NCBI RefSeq assembly: GCF_005893125.1
Contig: NZ_VCJS01000057.1
Span: 1 to 62,973 of the forward strand
Length of the DNA: 62,973 nt
DNA from: Nonomuraea basaltis
GTDB lineage: Bacteria > Actinomycetota > Actinomycetes > Streptosporangiales > Streptosporangiaceae
Direction of reading: 5' to 3'
Part shown: in pieces, positions 39,126-48,663 of the stretch
How the letters are laid out: each line of letters opens with the position of its first letter
How positions within the stretch are numbered: the stretch's first letter is position 1
Program-made: the position numbers and the translations under genes
The notes under the pieces: model-generated
Told to the model about the DNA's origin: nothing
Seen by the model: the letters and a program-made list of their open reading frames with translations, nothing else
Databases searched by the model: none

Positions 39126-41957
39126 ATGGCAGTGCGCGCCCTTCACAACGGACCCGAGCGCTCCCGCGACGAACAGTTCGTCGGTCGCTGCCGGGAACTG
39201 GCGGTGCTCCACGCCCAGCTCGGCCGCGTCTGCGAGGGCCGGTCGAGCCTCGTGGTGCTGGAGGGGCCGGCGGGAATCGGCAAGACCGCGCTGGCCGGCG
39301 AGTTCCTGGCCGCGATCGAGAACGCGATCGTGCTGGACGTGAGCGGTGAGGAGGGGGAGGCCGAGCTGCCGTACGGCGTGCTCGGGCAGCTCGGGGCGCA
39401 GGCGCAGCCCGTACCCGAGGTGCTGGCCCGCTTACCCGGGCCCGGCGCGCCCGCGCAGCCGGATCCGCTGGTGGTCGGTGCCGCCCTGCTGGAGCTGCTC
39501 GGCCAGCTGCAGCGCACCGCGCCGGTGGTCATCGCGATCGACGGGGCGGGGTGGGCGGACCTGCCGTCGCTGCACGCGCTGACGTTCGCGCTGCGGCGGC
39601 TGCGTACCGACCGGGTGCTCGCCATCCTGATCGCAAGAGAGAGTGACGATCCCCGGCTGCCCGACGGGCTGCGGCGGCTGCTGCGCAGCAGCGCCGCGCT
39701 CAGGCTGCCGCTCAGTGGGCTGAGCACGCGCGAGCTGCAGGCGCTCAGCGCCCGGCTCGGCCCGGTGCGGCTGACGCCCCAGGCGGCCGAGCGGCTGCAC
39801 GAGCACACCAACGGCGTCCCGCTGCACGCCCGCGCGCTGCTCCAGCAGGTACGCGCGGAAACCCTGGCCGATGTGGACGCCCCGCTGCCCGCGCCGCGCG
39901 CCTACACCACGCTGGTGCTCGACCGGCTCGGCCGGTGCGGGACCGCGGCGCAGCGGCTGATGACCGCGGCCGCCGTGCTCGGCACGTCTGCGCCGGTGCA
40001 CCTCGTGGCCCGCATGGCGGAGCTGGCCGAGCCGCTGCCCGCGCTGGAGCAGGCCACCGGGGCCGGGCTGCTCGTCGAATGGCGTACCGGGGCCGGGGTC
40101 TCGCTCGGCTTCCCGAACCCGCTGGTCAGGGCCGCCATCTACCACGACCTCGGCCCGGCCACCCGGCGCCGGCTGCACCTGCTGGCCGCCGACCTGGCCG
40201 ACGACGTCGTGCACCGGCTGCACCACCGGCTGGCGGCCGCCGACCAGGTGGACGAGGAGCTGGTGCGGGAGGTGGCCAGGATCGGGCGGCGGCAGGCGAC
40301 GGCCGGACGTTGGTCGAGCGCGTGCGGCTGCCTGACTCGGGCCGTGCAGCTCACGGGGGAGGGATCCGCGCGTGATCGGCTCATCGCGGAGGCCGTGGAG
40401 GCGCTCCTCGCGGCCGGCCGCCCGCTGGACGCGGGTGCGCTCGCCGCCCAGGTGGCGCCCGCGGCCGATCCGGCGGTACGCGACTACGCGCTGGGGTCGG
40501 TGGCGCTGGTGGCCGGGCGGTTGGAGGAGGCCGTCCGGCAACTCGGCAACGCCTGGTCCCACGCGGCCTGCGACCCACGCCTGGCCGCGGGCATCGCGGG
40601 CCGCCAGGCCATGGCGTCCCTCCTTCACGGCGATGGCCCGGCCGCGGTGCAATGGGCGGAACGCGCCACGACCGGCACCCCATCACCGCCCCAGCCCCCG
40701 CCCTCCGGCGATCAGATTTCGGACGGCGCTCGGGCATCGGGTGCGGAGTCGTCGGGCGGCGGTGAGCTGGTGCGGTTTGCTCGGCTTGTCGGGCTCGGGC
40801 TGGCGGGAAAGGTCGAGGAGGGGCTGGGGGCGAGCGGGGAGTTGCCCACGCCCGCGCAAGGCGCGCCCGGAGAGCTGGACGCGCTGCTCGGCAGGGGGAT
40901 GCTGCGCCTGTGGGCCGACGACCTGGCCGGAGCGCATGACGACCTGCTCGGCGTGCTCACCGTCAGTGCCGAAGGGTCGGCTCCGTTCCAGCTTCTGGTG
41001 GCGACGGCGCTGGCCCAGGCCGAGTACCGGCTCGGCCGCTGGGACGAGGCCGCCGCGCACGCCGAGATCGGCGCCTCGACCGCCGACGACTTCGGTCAAG
41101 TGTGGCTGGCGAGCTACGCCCACGCGGTGGCCGCCCTGGTGCCCGCCGCCCGCGGCGAATGGGAGCGGGCGCTCACCCACGTACGCGCCGCTCGCGCCGC
41201 CTGCCACCCGGACAACCTTCCGGCCCAGGTCAGTACGGCCGGCGCCGACGCCCTGACGGCCACCGCCCGGGGCGACCACGAGGCTGCCATCACCGCGCTC
41301 ATGCCGCTGACCAGGACGGACCTCCCCGGTGAGCCGTCCATCGTGCTCTGGCGCACGCTCCTGGCCGACGCCCTGGTCAACGCCGGCCGGCTGGAGGAGG
41401 CCGAAGCGGTCCTGGTGCCGTGCGAGCTGCTGGCTCTGGAGCGGGAGCGCCGCAGCGCCCTGGCCGCGGTCGCCCGCGCCCGGGCCGGCCTGCTGGCGGC
41501 CAGGCACGAGCCGGTCGAGGCGGAGAGCTCCTACCAGGTCGCGCTGGGGCACTCCGCCAAGATCGACATGCCGTTCGAGGAGGCCAGGATCCAGCTCGCG
41601 TACGGTACGTTCCTGCGCCGCAGGGGACGCCGGGCGGCCGCCGCCGAGCAGCTCGAGGCGGCCCAGCTCACGCTGTCCAGGCTGGGGGCGCTGCCGTACC
41701 TGGAGCAGTGCGACCTGGAGCTGGCGGCGAGCGGGCGGGCGGTGCTGCGCCCGCAGGACACCGCCAGTCTGGGCCTGACGCCGCAGGAGCACACGGTGGC
41801 GGTGCTGATCAGCAAGGGACTCACCAACCGGCAGGCGGCGCGCAAGCTGGTGCTGAGCGTCAAGACGGTCGAGTACCACCTGAGCCACATCTACACCAAG
41901 CTCGGCATCACCTCGCGGACGGCCCTCATCGGGAGACTGGGCGATCTCGGGGAGTGA
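39126..41957 (+). CDS. LAL-type LuxR regulator (AAA ATPase-TPR-LuxR)
   Basis: This is a 943-residue large ATP-binding LuxR regulator. Walker A is GPAGIGKT at residues 47-54, and a Walker-B-like VVIAIDGAGWAD follows near 135. A long helical TPR-like middle ends in a LuxR helix-turn-helix: LTPQEHTVAVLISKGLTNRQ then KTVEYHLSHIYTKLGI. The ATP domain senses or is driven by an inducer, and the HTH activates target promoters. Targets may be adjacent, but none is evident. ATG 39126 follows GGGGGG; earlier in-frame GTG 39117 is possible. Confidence 0.88.
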   Translation: MAVRALHNGPERSRDEQFVGRCRELAVLHAQLGRVCEGRSSLVVLEGPAGIGKTALAGEFLAAIENAIVLDVSGEEGEAELPYGVLGQLGAQAQPVPEVLARLPGPGAPAQPDPLVVGAALLELLGQLQRTAPVVIAIDGAGWADLPSLHALTFALRRLRTDRVLAILIARESDDPRLPDGLRRLLRSSAALRLPLSGLSTRELQALSARLGPVRLTPQAAERLHEHTNGVPLHARALLQQVRAETLADVDAPLPAPRAYTTLVLDRLGRCGTAAQRLMTAAAVLGTSAPVHLVARMAELAEPLPALEQATGAGLLVEWRTGAGVSLGFPNPLVRAAIYHDLGPATRRRLHLLAADLADDVVHRLHHRLAAADQVDEELVREVARIGRRQATAGRWSSACGCLTRAVQLTGEGSARDRLIAEAVEALLAAGRPLDAGALAAQVAPAADPAVRDYALGSVALVAGRLEEAVRQLGNAWSHAACDPRLAAGIAGRQAMASLLHGDGPAAVQWAERATTGTPSPPQPPPSGDQISDGARASGAESSGGGELVRFARLVGLGLAGKVEEGLGASGELPTPAQGAPGELDALLGRGMLRLWADDLAGAHDDLLGVLTVSAEGSAPFQLLVATALAQAEYRLGRWDEAAAHAEIGASTADDFGQVWLASYAHAVAALVPAARGEWERALTHVRAARAACHPDNLPAQVSTAGADALTATARGDHEAAITALMPLTRTDLPGEPSIVLWRTLLADALVNAGRLEEAEAVLVPCELLALERERRSALAAVARARAGLLAARHEPVEAESSYQVALGHSAKIDMPFEEARIQLAYGTFLRRRGRRAAAAEQLEAAQLTLSRLGALPYLEQCDLELAASGRAVLRPQDTASLGLTPQEHTVAVLISKGLTNRQAARKLVLSVKTVEYHLSHIYTKLGITSRTALIGRLGDLGE

Positions 41958-41997
41958 CAGATGGCGGGGAGAGCGGCGCGGGCCCTACGCTGCTCGC

Positions 41998-43818
41998 ATG
42001 CACAGACGGGTGATCGACGGCCGCTTCGAGCTGATGGAGAGGCTCGGCGGTGGGGGCATGGGCCTGGTGTGGCGCGCTTGGGACGCAGCCCTGCACCGCG
42101 AGGTCGCCCTTAAGGAGGTACGCCCACCGGATCCCTCCATGGACGAGAACGACCCGACCCGCGCCCGCGAGCTGCGGGCCAGGGTGCTGCGCGAGGCCCG
42201 AGCCCTCGCTCGCCTCAACCACCCGCACGTGGCCACCATCCACCACATCGTCGACCCAGGCGAGCACGACTACCCGTGGATCGTCATGGAGCTGGTGACC
42301 GGCGGCTCTCTCCATGACCGCCTCCAGCGCGGAGCCATGACGCCGGGGGAGACGGCCAGGCTCGGTCGCGAGGTCTTATCCGCCCTGCGGGCCGCGCACG
42401 CCGTCGGCATCCAGCACCGCGACGTCAAACCCGCCAACGTCCTGCTGCGCGAGGACGGCCGGTCGGTGCTCACCGACTTCGGCATCGCGGCGGTACGCGA
42501 GTCCACGAGCCTGACCGCCACCGGGTCGTTCATCGGCTCGCCCGAATACATGGCGCCCGAGCGCATCAACGGCCACGAGGGCGATCCGGCGTCCGATCTG
42601 TGGTCGCTCGGCATGCTGCTGTACGTGGCCGTGGAGGGGCGGCATCCGCTGCGCAGGAGCACCACGCTGGCGACGCTGGCCGCGGTGCTCAACCAGGACG
42701 TGCCGCAGGCGGAGCGCGCCGGGCCGCTCGGTCCCGTGCTGCACGCCCTGCTCAGACGCGACCCGGCCGCCCGTCCCGACGCCGAGACCCTGGACCGCAT
42801 GCTGGCCTCGGCCGCCGAGCCCGGCTCCGGCCCGATCTCCCTGCCGCCCCTTGGCCCCGCCGCACCTGGCGCGGCAACGGGGATGCCGGGCACTGCCATG
42901 CCGGGGCCTGCCAGTCATGGGCTCGCCGGTCAGGGGCCTGTCGGGCAAGGGCCAGCCGGGCAAGGACACGCCGGTCAGGGGCACGGGGCGCCGATGCCGA
43001 TCGGCTCCGCCTATACGGCGCCTCCCGGTCCCGCCGGGATGGCGCCGCCCATGTCCGGACACACGATGCCGCACGGGTACGGTCATGCGGCGCCGCAGGG
43101 TCACCCGGCACCGCAGCCGCCTGCGTGGGGTGCGGCGCCGATCTCGAAGATGGGCACCGTGCGCTCGCGCCGCCCCCGCCGCGCCGCCCGCAACGCGGTG
43201 GGCGCGGTCTCCGTCGCGGCCGTCGTGGTGATCGGCGTGCTGGTGTGGCGGCTCCTCGCGGCCGCGCTTCCCGTCACCACCGCCGGCGAGGATCCGTTGA
43301 ACGTCACCCCGGTGGTGAGCGTCACCCCCGAGACCCCGAGCGAGACCCCGAGCGAGAGCGAGAGCAGCGAGCCGGAGAACCTGCTGACCACCGCCGGCAT
43401 GAAAGCCTTGATCGTCAAGGTCAAGTCGGCCATCGGAGGCAGCAAGGTCGTCAGGATGACGGTGTACCCGACCTATGCCTCCATCGAGGCGCCGCTCAAG
43501 GGGGACAAGGAGCTCTACGACAGGTACGACTACCGCAACGGCACAGTCACCCGCTCCGGGAACGGCGGCGAGGTGGACGGGCCTGTGGTGGACCTGGACA
43601 AGTACAACTGGAACGCTCTACCCGCCCTCATCAAGAAGGCGGACAAGGATCTGGGCGTCCCCAAGCCCACCACGCACTACGTGATCGTGGACGCCGACTA
43701 CGCGTTCGCGAACCCGAGCCAGGTGCTGCTCGTCTACGTGTCCGACGACTACAACCGCGGTGGTTACCTGGTCGCCAACCTCGCGGGCAAGGTGGTCAAG
43801 ACCTACCCGGAGGACTAG
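41998..43818 (+). CDS. Transmembrane Ser/Thr protein kinase (PknB-like)
   Basis: This is a 606-residue Hanks-type kinase with intact catalytic residues: G-loop LGGGGMGLV, VALK Lys39, HRDVKPAN with Asp142, DFG Asp160 and SPEYMAPER. The kinase domain spans about 7-265. A Gly/Pro/Met-rich, poorly conserved juxtamembrane linker follows (about 285-375), then one TM helix near 402-422. The ~180-residue extracellular domain is Ser/Glu-rich at first, and I do not recognise its fold. It starts 40 bases after the LAL regulator and converges on the pseudokinase gene. No ribosome site is clear before ATG 41998. Confidence 0.9.
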   Translation: MHRRVIDGRFELMERLGGGGMGLVWRAWDAALHREVALKEVRPPDPSMDENDPTRARELRARVLREARALARLNHPHVATIHHIVDPGEHDYPWIVMELVTGGSLHDRLQRGAMTPGETARLGREVLSALRAAHAVGIQHRDVKPANVLLREDGRSVLTDFGIAAVRESTSLTATGSFIGSPEYMAPERINGHEGDPASDLWSLGMLLYVAVEGRHPLRRSTTLATLAAVLNQDVPQAERAGPLGPVLHALLRRDPAARPDAETLDRMLASAAEPGSGPISLPPLGPAAPGAATGMPGTAMPGPASHGLAGQGPVGQGPAGQGHAGQGHGAPMPIGSAYTAPPGPAGMAPPMSGHTMPHGYGHAAPQGHPAPQPPAWGAAPISKMGTVRSRRPRRAARNAVGAVSVAAVVVIGVLVWRLLAAALPVTTAGEDPLNVTPVVSVTPETPSETPSESESSEPENLLTTAGMKALIVKVKSAIGGSKVVRMTVYPTYASIEAPLKGDKELYDRYDYRNGTVTRSGNGGEVDGPVVDLDKYNWNALPALIKKADKDLGVPKPTTHYVIVDADYAFANPSQVLLVYVSDDYNRGGYLVANLAGKVVKTYPED

Positions 43819-43896
43819 CCGAAGACCGCGCGCTCGCGGCGTGGTCCCGCCGAGCAGCGCCGTGAGGCGGCGCAGGAGTCGCCGGCTTGTCGCCCG

Positions 43897-46800
43897 TCAG
43901 CACACGTCCAGGTAGCCGCTCTCCGGGATCAGCCGCGTCCACTCCGCCGGGCTCAGCGGCCCGCCCGCCCTGGCGCACACCTCCCGCGCCGTCAGCACGG
44001 GATCGACCGGGCTCTCGCGTACGGTGCCGTCCAGCGCCACGCCGCGCAGCCGCTTGCCGTCCTGGCTGAACGCCAGCCCGGCGACCCACGACCCGACCTG
44101 GCCCACCTCGCGCAGCGTGCGCACGTCCCACAGCGACGTACGGGCGGCGTCGATGGCCAGCAGGCCGCCGTCCGGCGAGAAGCGCAGCTCGTCCACCTCC
44201 GACGTGCCCGTCTTGATCGTGCCCAGCCGCTCGGCTTCGCGTACGTCCCAGAGCAGCACCCGGCCGCCGTCCAGCCCGAACGCCAGCGTGCGCCCGTCGG
44301 GGGAGAAGGCGAGCGCGGCCGGCGCGGGCGCGCCGGCCGCGGCGGCGGTGCGCAGGTCGAGCGGGGTCACCTTGCCGGTCCGCAGGTCGAGCAGGCTGGC
44401 GCCGGCCGCCAGCGTCGTGCCGTCCGGGCTGAACGCCAGCGCCAGGTCGCCCGCGCCCTCGTACACCCGGAGGCGCCGCCCCGAGCGCACGCCCCACGTC
44501 TCCAGAGTCCGGCCACGCGCGGTGGCCAGCAGGTCGCCCTCAGGGGAGAGCGCCACGGCCAGCACGTCGCCGCCCGCGTCGATGGAGGTCACCGGCTTGC
44601 CGCCGGGCACCTCCCACACGGTCACCGGGTCACCGGCGACCGCCAGCAGGTTGCCGCCCGTGTCGAAGGCCAGGTCGCCGGCGGCGGCGATCCGGCCGAG
44701 CTTCCTGCGCTCCACGGTGTCGGTGAGCTCGATCGCGTCCCCGACCTCCTTGGCCGCGTACCGGCCGTTGCCGGAGAAGGCGGCCGTCTGGTGGTCGTCG
44801 GACGGGACGGGCAGTCCCGACACGTCGAGCGAGATGACCGAGCCGGTGCCGCTCAGGTAGCGCAGCGAACGCCCGTCGGCGGAGAACGCCAGGCCGGGCT
44901 GGGGGTCCTTGATCGGGTAGGAGCCGGCGAGCCGCCGCTCGGCCACGTTCCACACCCGTACCTCGCCGCCGCCGGGCAGGGCGAGCAGGCGGCCGTCGGG
45001 GCTGAAGACCGGGACGTCGGCCGAGGACCCGGGCGGGACCGCCTCCAGCCGCTCGGTGCCGGCCGCCCCCGCGCGGTGGACATCGGGCGCCTCAATCCCG
45101 TCGCCTTCACGCGCCGCCCCCGGCTCCGCGGAACCGGTCGCATGCCTCTCCGCATGATCCGCCGCGTTTGTCTCCGAGCCTTCCGCGTCACGTGTCTCCG
45201 CGACATCCCCGCGGCCGGCTGTGGGACGGCGGTCCGGGGTGAGGGCGTCGGCCGCGGCCTTCACCGGGTCCACGAGCGTGACCCCCTGGCGGCCCGCGAC
45301 CGCCAGGACGGTTCCGTCCGGGCTGAACGCCAGGGCAGGGGCCGCCGCGTCCGGGCCGGTCAGCGGCCGGACCGCAATGGTCGCCGTCTTGGTGCGGCCC
45401 GCCAGCTCCCACAGCTCCACCCGCCCGTCCAGCCGCGAGACCGCCGCAGTCGCCCCGTCCGCCGACAGCGCCACCCTGCGGTCGGCGACCTCGAACAGCA
45501 CCTGGCCGCCCCGGTAGACCCGGGTCCTGTTGCCCCGGCTGATCGCGTACACGCCCGAGGACGGCGTCCGCCCGGTCGCCACGTCGAGCGGCATACCGTC
45601 GACCGCCTCCGCGAACCGCCCGTCGTCGCTCAGCGCCGCGTTGCCCGGCGGCAGCGCGTACGAGGCCACCCGCCGCCCGGCGGCGACGTCCCAGACGGTG
45701 ACCGTACCGGCGTCCCATTTGACCAGCTCGTCGCCGCGCAGCAGGTAGCGTGCCCGCGAGTCGGGAGTGGGATCGGTGAACACGCCCAGCTCCGGCTGCA
45801 CGAGCGAGGCCTGCAGCGCGGCCCGCGCCTCGAACACCGGCGACAGCCGCCACGCGGCCACGCTCAGCCGCATCGCCGTACGCGGGTCGGACGTCCGCAG
45901 CGCCTCCGCCCTGGCGGCCACGGCCCGCGCGTTCGCCTCGACGAGCTGCCCGCGCAGTTCGTTCTGGCCCTGCACGGAGACCACCGACATCGACACCGCG
46001 ACGGCCAGCACCGCGCCCAGCGTCACCAGTGACGGGACCAGCAGCCTCCTGCGTTGCTTGGACAGGGCCACGCTGTCGTTGATGAAGTCGCGTTCGAGCT
46101 GGTTGAGCCGCAGGTGGCGGCGCTTGGTCGCGGCCCAGCCGAGCGCCGTGTCGAGCTCCTGGCCGCGGAAGAGGTGGCTCCTGCCGCGCCGGTGCTCCGA
46201 CCAGTGCCCGGCCGCCTGGCGGATCCGCCGGTGCACCTGCATGCTCTCGCGCTCGTCCACCACCCAGCCGCGCAGCCGGGGCCAGGCCCGGTACAGTGCG
46301 GCGCTGGCGGGGGCCACCCGGCCGTCGCTGACGGCCACGAGCTTGCCGACGGCGGTCTCGGCCGGCGGGACGCGTACGCTGCGGCGGACCAGGAGGCCGG
46401 CCTCCATGAGGGGGCCCAGCACGTCGCCCTCGTCGTGCGGGCTGTCGCCGTCCAGCAGGCGCAGCAGCAGGCCGGGCACCTGCTCCTGCTGGCCGGGGGT
46501 GAGCGCAAGGTACGCCTTCTCGGCCACCTCGCCGAGCGAGCGCGGCCCCGCGTGCCCGTCGGGCGGCCGGAGCTCGGCCGCGCTCTCGATCACCACCTTG
46601 CCGGGACGGTCGGCGGGATCCTTGGCCAGCGCGCGCCCGACCGGCTCACGCAGCGGTTCCGGCAGGCCGCTCAGGTCGGGGTCCACGGTCAGCAGCCGGT
46701 GCATGACCCCGCCCAGGCTCTCCCCGCGGAACGGGTCGCGGCCGGTGGCCGCGAACAGCACCACGGCTCCCCAGGCGAACACGTCGGCCGCCGCCCCCGT

Positions 46801-47304
46801 CTCCTGGCCCGTCAGCACCTCGGGCGCCAGGTACGTGAACGTGCCGTCCACCGTCCCCGCGGCAGCCAGCCCCAGCTCGATGACCTTGGGCCCGCCGGCC
46901 GCCAGCAGCACGCTCTCCGGGTTCAGCCCGCGATGCGTCAGCCCGGCATCGTGCAGCGCGCCAAGCGCGGAGGCCAGCGCGGCCGCCAGCGCGACCAGCT
47001 CGTCATCCTGGTACGGGCCGTGCAGCTCGACCGCCCGCCGCAGGTCGGGCCCGTCCACGTATTCGCTCACCACGTAGGGCACGCCCTCGTCGGCCCCGAC
47101 GGCGACCACCTCCGCCAGGTGGCGGCAGGTCACCCGCTCGAACCGCCGCCCGGCCACCTCCCCGCGCGGCACCGTGACCGCGTATCTGCGGCCCTCGTCG
47201 TCGTAGGCGTCGTAGACCACGCCGCGCCCGCCCGCGCCAAGTCTGGCCGCCAGCCAATAGCCGCCAAGCCTTTCGGGGTCGCCGGGCACCAAGCGCATAC
47301 TCAC
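43897..47304 (-). CDS. Pseudokinase-STAND-like-WD40 membrane protein
   Basis: This is a 1135-residue protein. Residues 10-235 are a kinase fold with three lost catalytic residues: T44 for the ATP Lys (RYAVTV), HRGLNPES with G126 for the HRD Asp, and ELGLA with E143 for the DFG Asp. Next come winged-helix and helical segments (about 265-420, for example RIRQAAGHWSEHRRG) like those after the NTPase of nSTAND/WD40 proteins. One TM segment lies near 430-452. Multiple WD40 blades follow (FSPDGRLLA, FSPDGTTLA, FSPDGRTLA). A disordered Glu/Ala-rich insert sits near 720-770. It likely acts as a scaffold or sensor. The start may be GTG 47304 or ATG 47298. Confidence 0.85.
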   Translation of the reverse strand: MSMRLVPGDPERLGGYWLAARLGAGGRGVVYDAYDDEGRRYAVTVPRGEVAGRRFERVTCRHLAEVVAVGADEGVPYVVSEYVDGPDLRRAVELHGPYQDDELVALAAALASALGALHDAGLTHRGLNPESVLLAAGGPKVIELGLAAAGTVDGTFTYLAPEVLTGQETGAAADVFAWGAVVLFAATGRDPFRGESLGGVMHRLLTVDPDLSGLPEPLREPVGRALAKDPADRPGKVVIESAAELRPPDGHAGPRSLGEVAEKAYLALTPGQQEQVPGLLLRLLDGDSPHDEGDVLGPLMEAGLLVRRSVRVPPAETAVGKLVAVSDGRVAPASAALYRAWPRLRGWVVDERESMQVHRRIRQAAGHWSEHRRGRSHLFRGQELDTALGWAATKRRHLRLNQLERDFINDSVALSKQRRRLLVPSLVTLGAVLAVAVSMSVVSVQGQNELRGQLVEANARAVAARAEALRTSDPRTAMRLSVAAWRLSPVFEARAALQASLVQPELGVFTDPTPDSRARYLLRGDELVKWDAGTVTVWDVAAGRRVASYALPPGNAALSDDGRFAEAVDGMPLDVATGRTPSSGVYAISRGNRTRVYRGGQVLFEVADRRVALSADGATAAVSRLDGRVELWELAGRTKTATIAVRPLTGPDAAAPALAFSPDGTVLAVAGRQGVTLVDPVKAAADALTPDRRPTAGRGDVAETRDAEGSETNAADHAERHATGSAEPGAAREGDGIEAPDVHRAGAAGTERLEAVPPGSSADVPVFSPDGRLLALPGGGEVRVWNVAERRLAGSYPIKDPQPGLAFSADGRSLRYLSGTGSVISLDVSGLPVPSDDHQTAAFSGNGRYAAKEVGDAIELTDTVERRKLGRIAAAGDLAFDTGGNLLAVAGDPVTVWEVPGGKPVTSIDAGGDVLAVALSPEGDLLATARGRTLETWGVRSGRRLRVYEGAGDLALAFSPDGTTLAAGASLLDLRTGKVTPLDLRTAAAAGAPAPAALAFSPDGRTLAFGLDGGRVLLWDVREAERLGTIKTGTSEVDELRFSPDGGLLAIDAARTSLWDVRTLREVGQVGSWVAGLAFSQDGKRLRGVALDGTVRESPVDPVLTAREVCARAGGPLSPAEWTRLIPESGYLDVC

Positions 47305-47361
47305 TGATGCTTAGATGCGCGGCGCGGGGCTTTGGTTGTCCGGAAAGAGGACGTCACAAGC

Positions 47362-47380
47362 CCCCCGCGAGACTCGGGGG
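47362..47380 (-). terminator. Possible terminator of the shikimate-kinase-like gene
   Basis: CCCCCG (47362-47367) and CGGGGG (47375-47380) form a short GC stem with a 7-nt loop just past the stop of the minus-strand gene. There is no T-tract on that strand, so this is a weak call. Confidence 0.35.
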
Positions 47381-47431
47381 ACCCACGCGTCATGATCATT
47401 ATGTCAGTGTCCCAGATCCCCCGGCATTCCG

Positions 47432-47935
47432 TCACCGGTGCGCGGGCAGGTCCAGCTCTCGCAGCACCGCGTCCCGCACCTGCTCGGGACGCATGACACC
47501 CACGTCGCAGACCAGGTCCGCCACCTCACGGAAGTACGGCTCGCGGCGGGCCCGCATGGCCGCCGGATCGAAGTCGGGCCGATGATCGCTGGAGCGCATC
47601 CGCTCGGCCAGCACCTCGTCGGCCGCGTCCACCCAGACCACGAACGCCTCGCGCAGCGCCGCGCGCACCCGCGGGTCCTCGATCGTGCTGGCCGCCGCCG
47701 CGATCACCTTGGGCTCACCGGCCAGCTCGGCGAGCACGTGCTCGGCCTCGTACCGGTGCAGGGCATCGGCCCCGTCGCGGGCGGCGATCTGCGCGGCGGT
47801 GCCGCCGTACCTGGCCTTGAGGAACGGGTCGCTGTCACTGAACGCCAGCCCCAGCGCCTCGGCGATCAGGACGCCCGCCGTCGTCTTCCCCGAGCCCATG
47901 AGCCCGATCACCACGACTGGTTTGTTTTTCGACAT
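47432..47935 (-). CDS. Shikimate-kinase-like P-loop kinase
   Basis: This is a 167-residue NMP-kinase-fold protein. The P-loop is GLMGSGKTT, followed by DSD-type FSDSDPFLKARYGG, and a C-terminal EPYFREVADLVCDV typical of shikimate/gluconate kinases. The GGG shikimate loop is replaced by AAAAS, and the RPLL lid motif by RPDF. The true substrate is therefore probably not shikimate. It diverges from the small membrane protein at 47974. No aro genes are near. Confidence 0.75.
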   Translation of the reverse strand: MSKNKPVVVIGLMGSGKTTAGVLIAEALGLAFSDSDPFLKARYGGTAAQIAARDGADALHRYEAEHVLAELAGEPKVIAAAASTIEDPRVRAALREAFVVWVDAADEVLAERMRSSDHRPDFDPAAMRARREPYFREVADLVCDVGVMRPEQVRDAVLRELDLPAHR

Positions 47936-47973
47936 GTGGATAGAGGTTCCTTCGTGTCAAGGAGGTAAATCTG

Positions 47974-48255
47974 ATGACCATCGCCGGAAGCATCATCCTC
48001 ATCATGCTCGGCGCGATCCTCACCTGGGCCGTCGAATTCGATCTCGCCGGCCTCGACATCAACGTAGTGGGGGTCATCCTCATGCTCGGCGGGCTGGTGG
48101 GACTCTTGTTCGGCATTTACCGGATCAGCGTCACCCGTCGGGCGGTCGGCCCGATCGACGAGCCGGTGCACCGCCACGAGATCTACGAGGAGCCTGAGAC
48201 CCGCAGGACGACCGTGTACGAGGACCGCCGCCACTACGACGAACCACCGATGTAG
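47974..48255 (+). CDS. Small membrane protein, DUF6458-like
   Basis: This is a 93-residue protein with two hydrophobic segments (about 3-20 and 30-48) connected by FDLAGLDINVVG. A hydrophilic tail follows, rich in His, Tyr, Glu and Arg. The pattern fits the actinobacterial DUF6458 family. The ATG follows AAGGAGG, which fixes the start. It precedes the ChaB-like gene by 13 bases in the same direction, so the two are probably cotranscribed. Function is unknown; the neighbours suggest envelope or cation stress. Confidence 0.7.
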   Translation: MTIAGSIILIMLGAILTWAVEFDLAGLDINVVGVILMLGGLVGLLFGIYRISVTRRAVGPIDEPVHRHEIYEEPETRRTTVYEDRRHYDEPPM

Positions 48256-48268
48256 GAGGTGAATCGGC

Positions 48269-48652
48269 ATGCCAGGCGTCGAAGAGTTGCCGTCGACCAT
48301 CAAGCGTTCGCCGAAGAAGGCGCAGACCACGTGGATCAAGGCGCACGACAACGCCGTGGAGCAGTACGGCGAGGGCCGGCGCGCCCACATGACCGCGTTC
48401 GCCGCGCTGAAGCACTCCTTCGAGAAGGTCGGCGACCATTGGGAGCCGAAGGCCGGCAAGGGCCCTTCCGACAAGGGCGCCACGGACCGGTCCGGCCGCA
48501 CGGCCGAGGGCGTGGACGCCAACGCCAGCAAGGAGCACCTGCAGAGCGTGGCCGCCAGGCTCGGCGTGCAGGGCCGCTCGAAGATGACCAAGCAGGAGCT
48601 GGTCAGCGCCATCAAGAAGGCCAACCGGCAGGCCACCGCCAAGGCGCGGTGA
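48269..48652 (+). CDS. ChaB-like protein with SAP/Rho-N-like tail
   Basis: This is a 127-residue protein. The first ~60 residues are a ChaB domain (MPGVEELPSTIKRSPKKAQ, WIKAHDNAVEQYGEGRRAH, AFAALKHSFEKVGDHW). A Gly/Lys-rich linker follows, and the C-terminal 40 residues (SKEHLQSVAARLGVQGRSKMTK) look like a SAP or Rho-N helix-extension-helix nucleic-acid-binding motif. ChaB was named with the cation antiporter ChaA, but its role is not settled. GTAGGAGG precedes the ATG. It converges on the transketolase gene. Confidence 0.8.
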   Translation: MPGVEELPSTIKRSPKKAQTTWIKAHDNAVEQYGEGRRAHMTAFAALKHSFEKVGDHWEPKAGKGPSDKGATDRSGRTAEGVDANASKEHLQSVAARLGVQGRSKMTKQELVSAIKKANRQATAKAR

Positions 48653-48663
48653 CCCCCCGTCAC

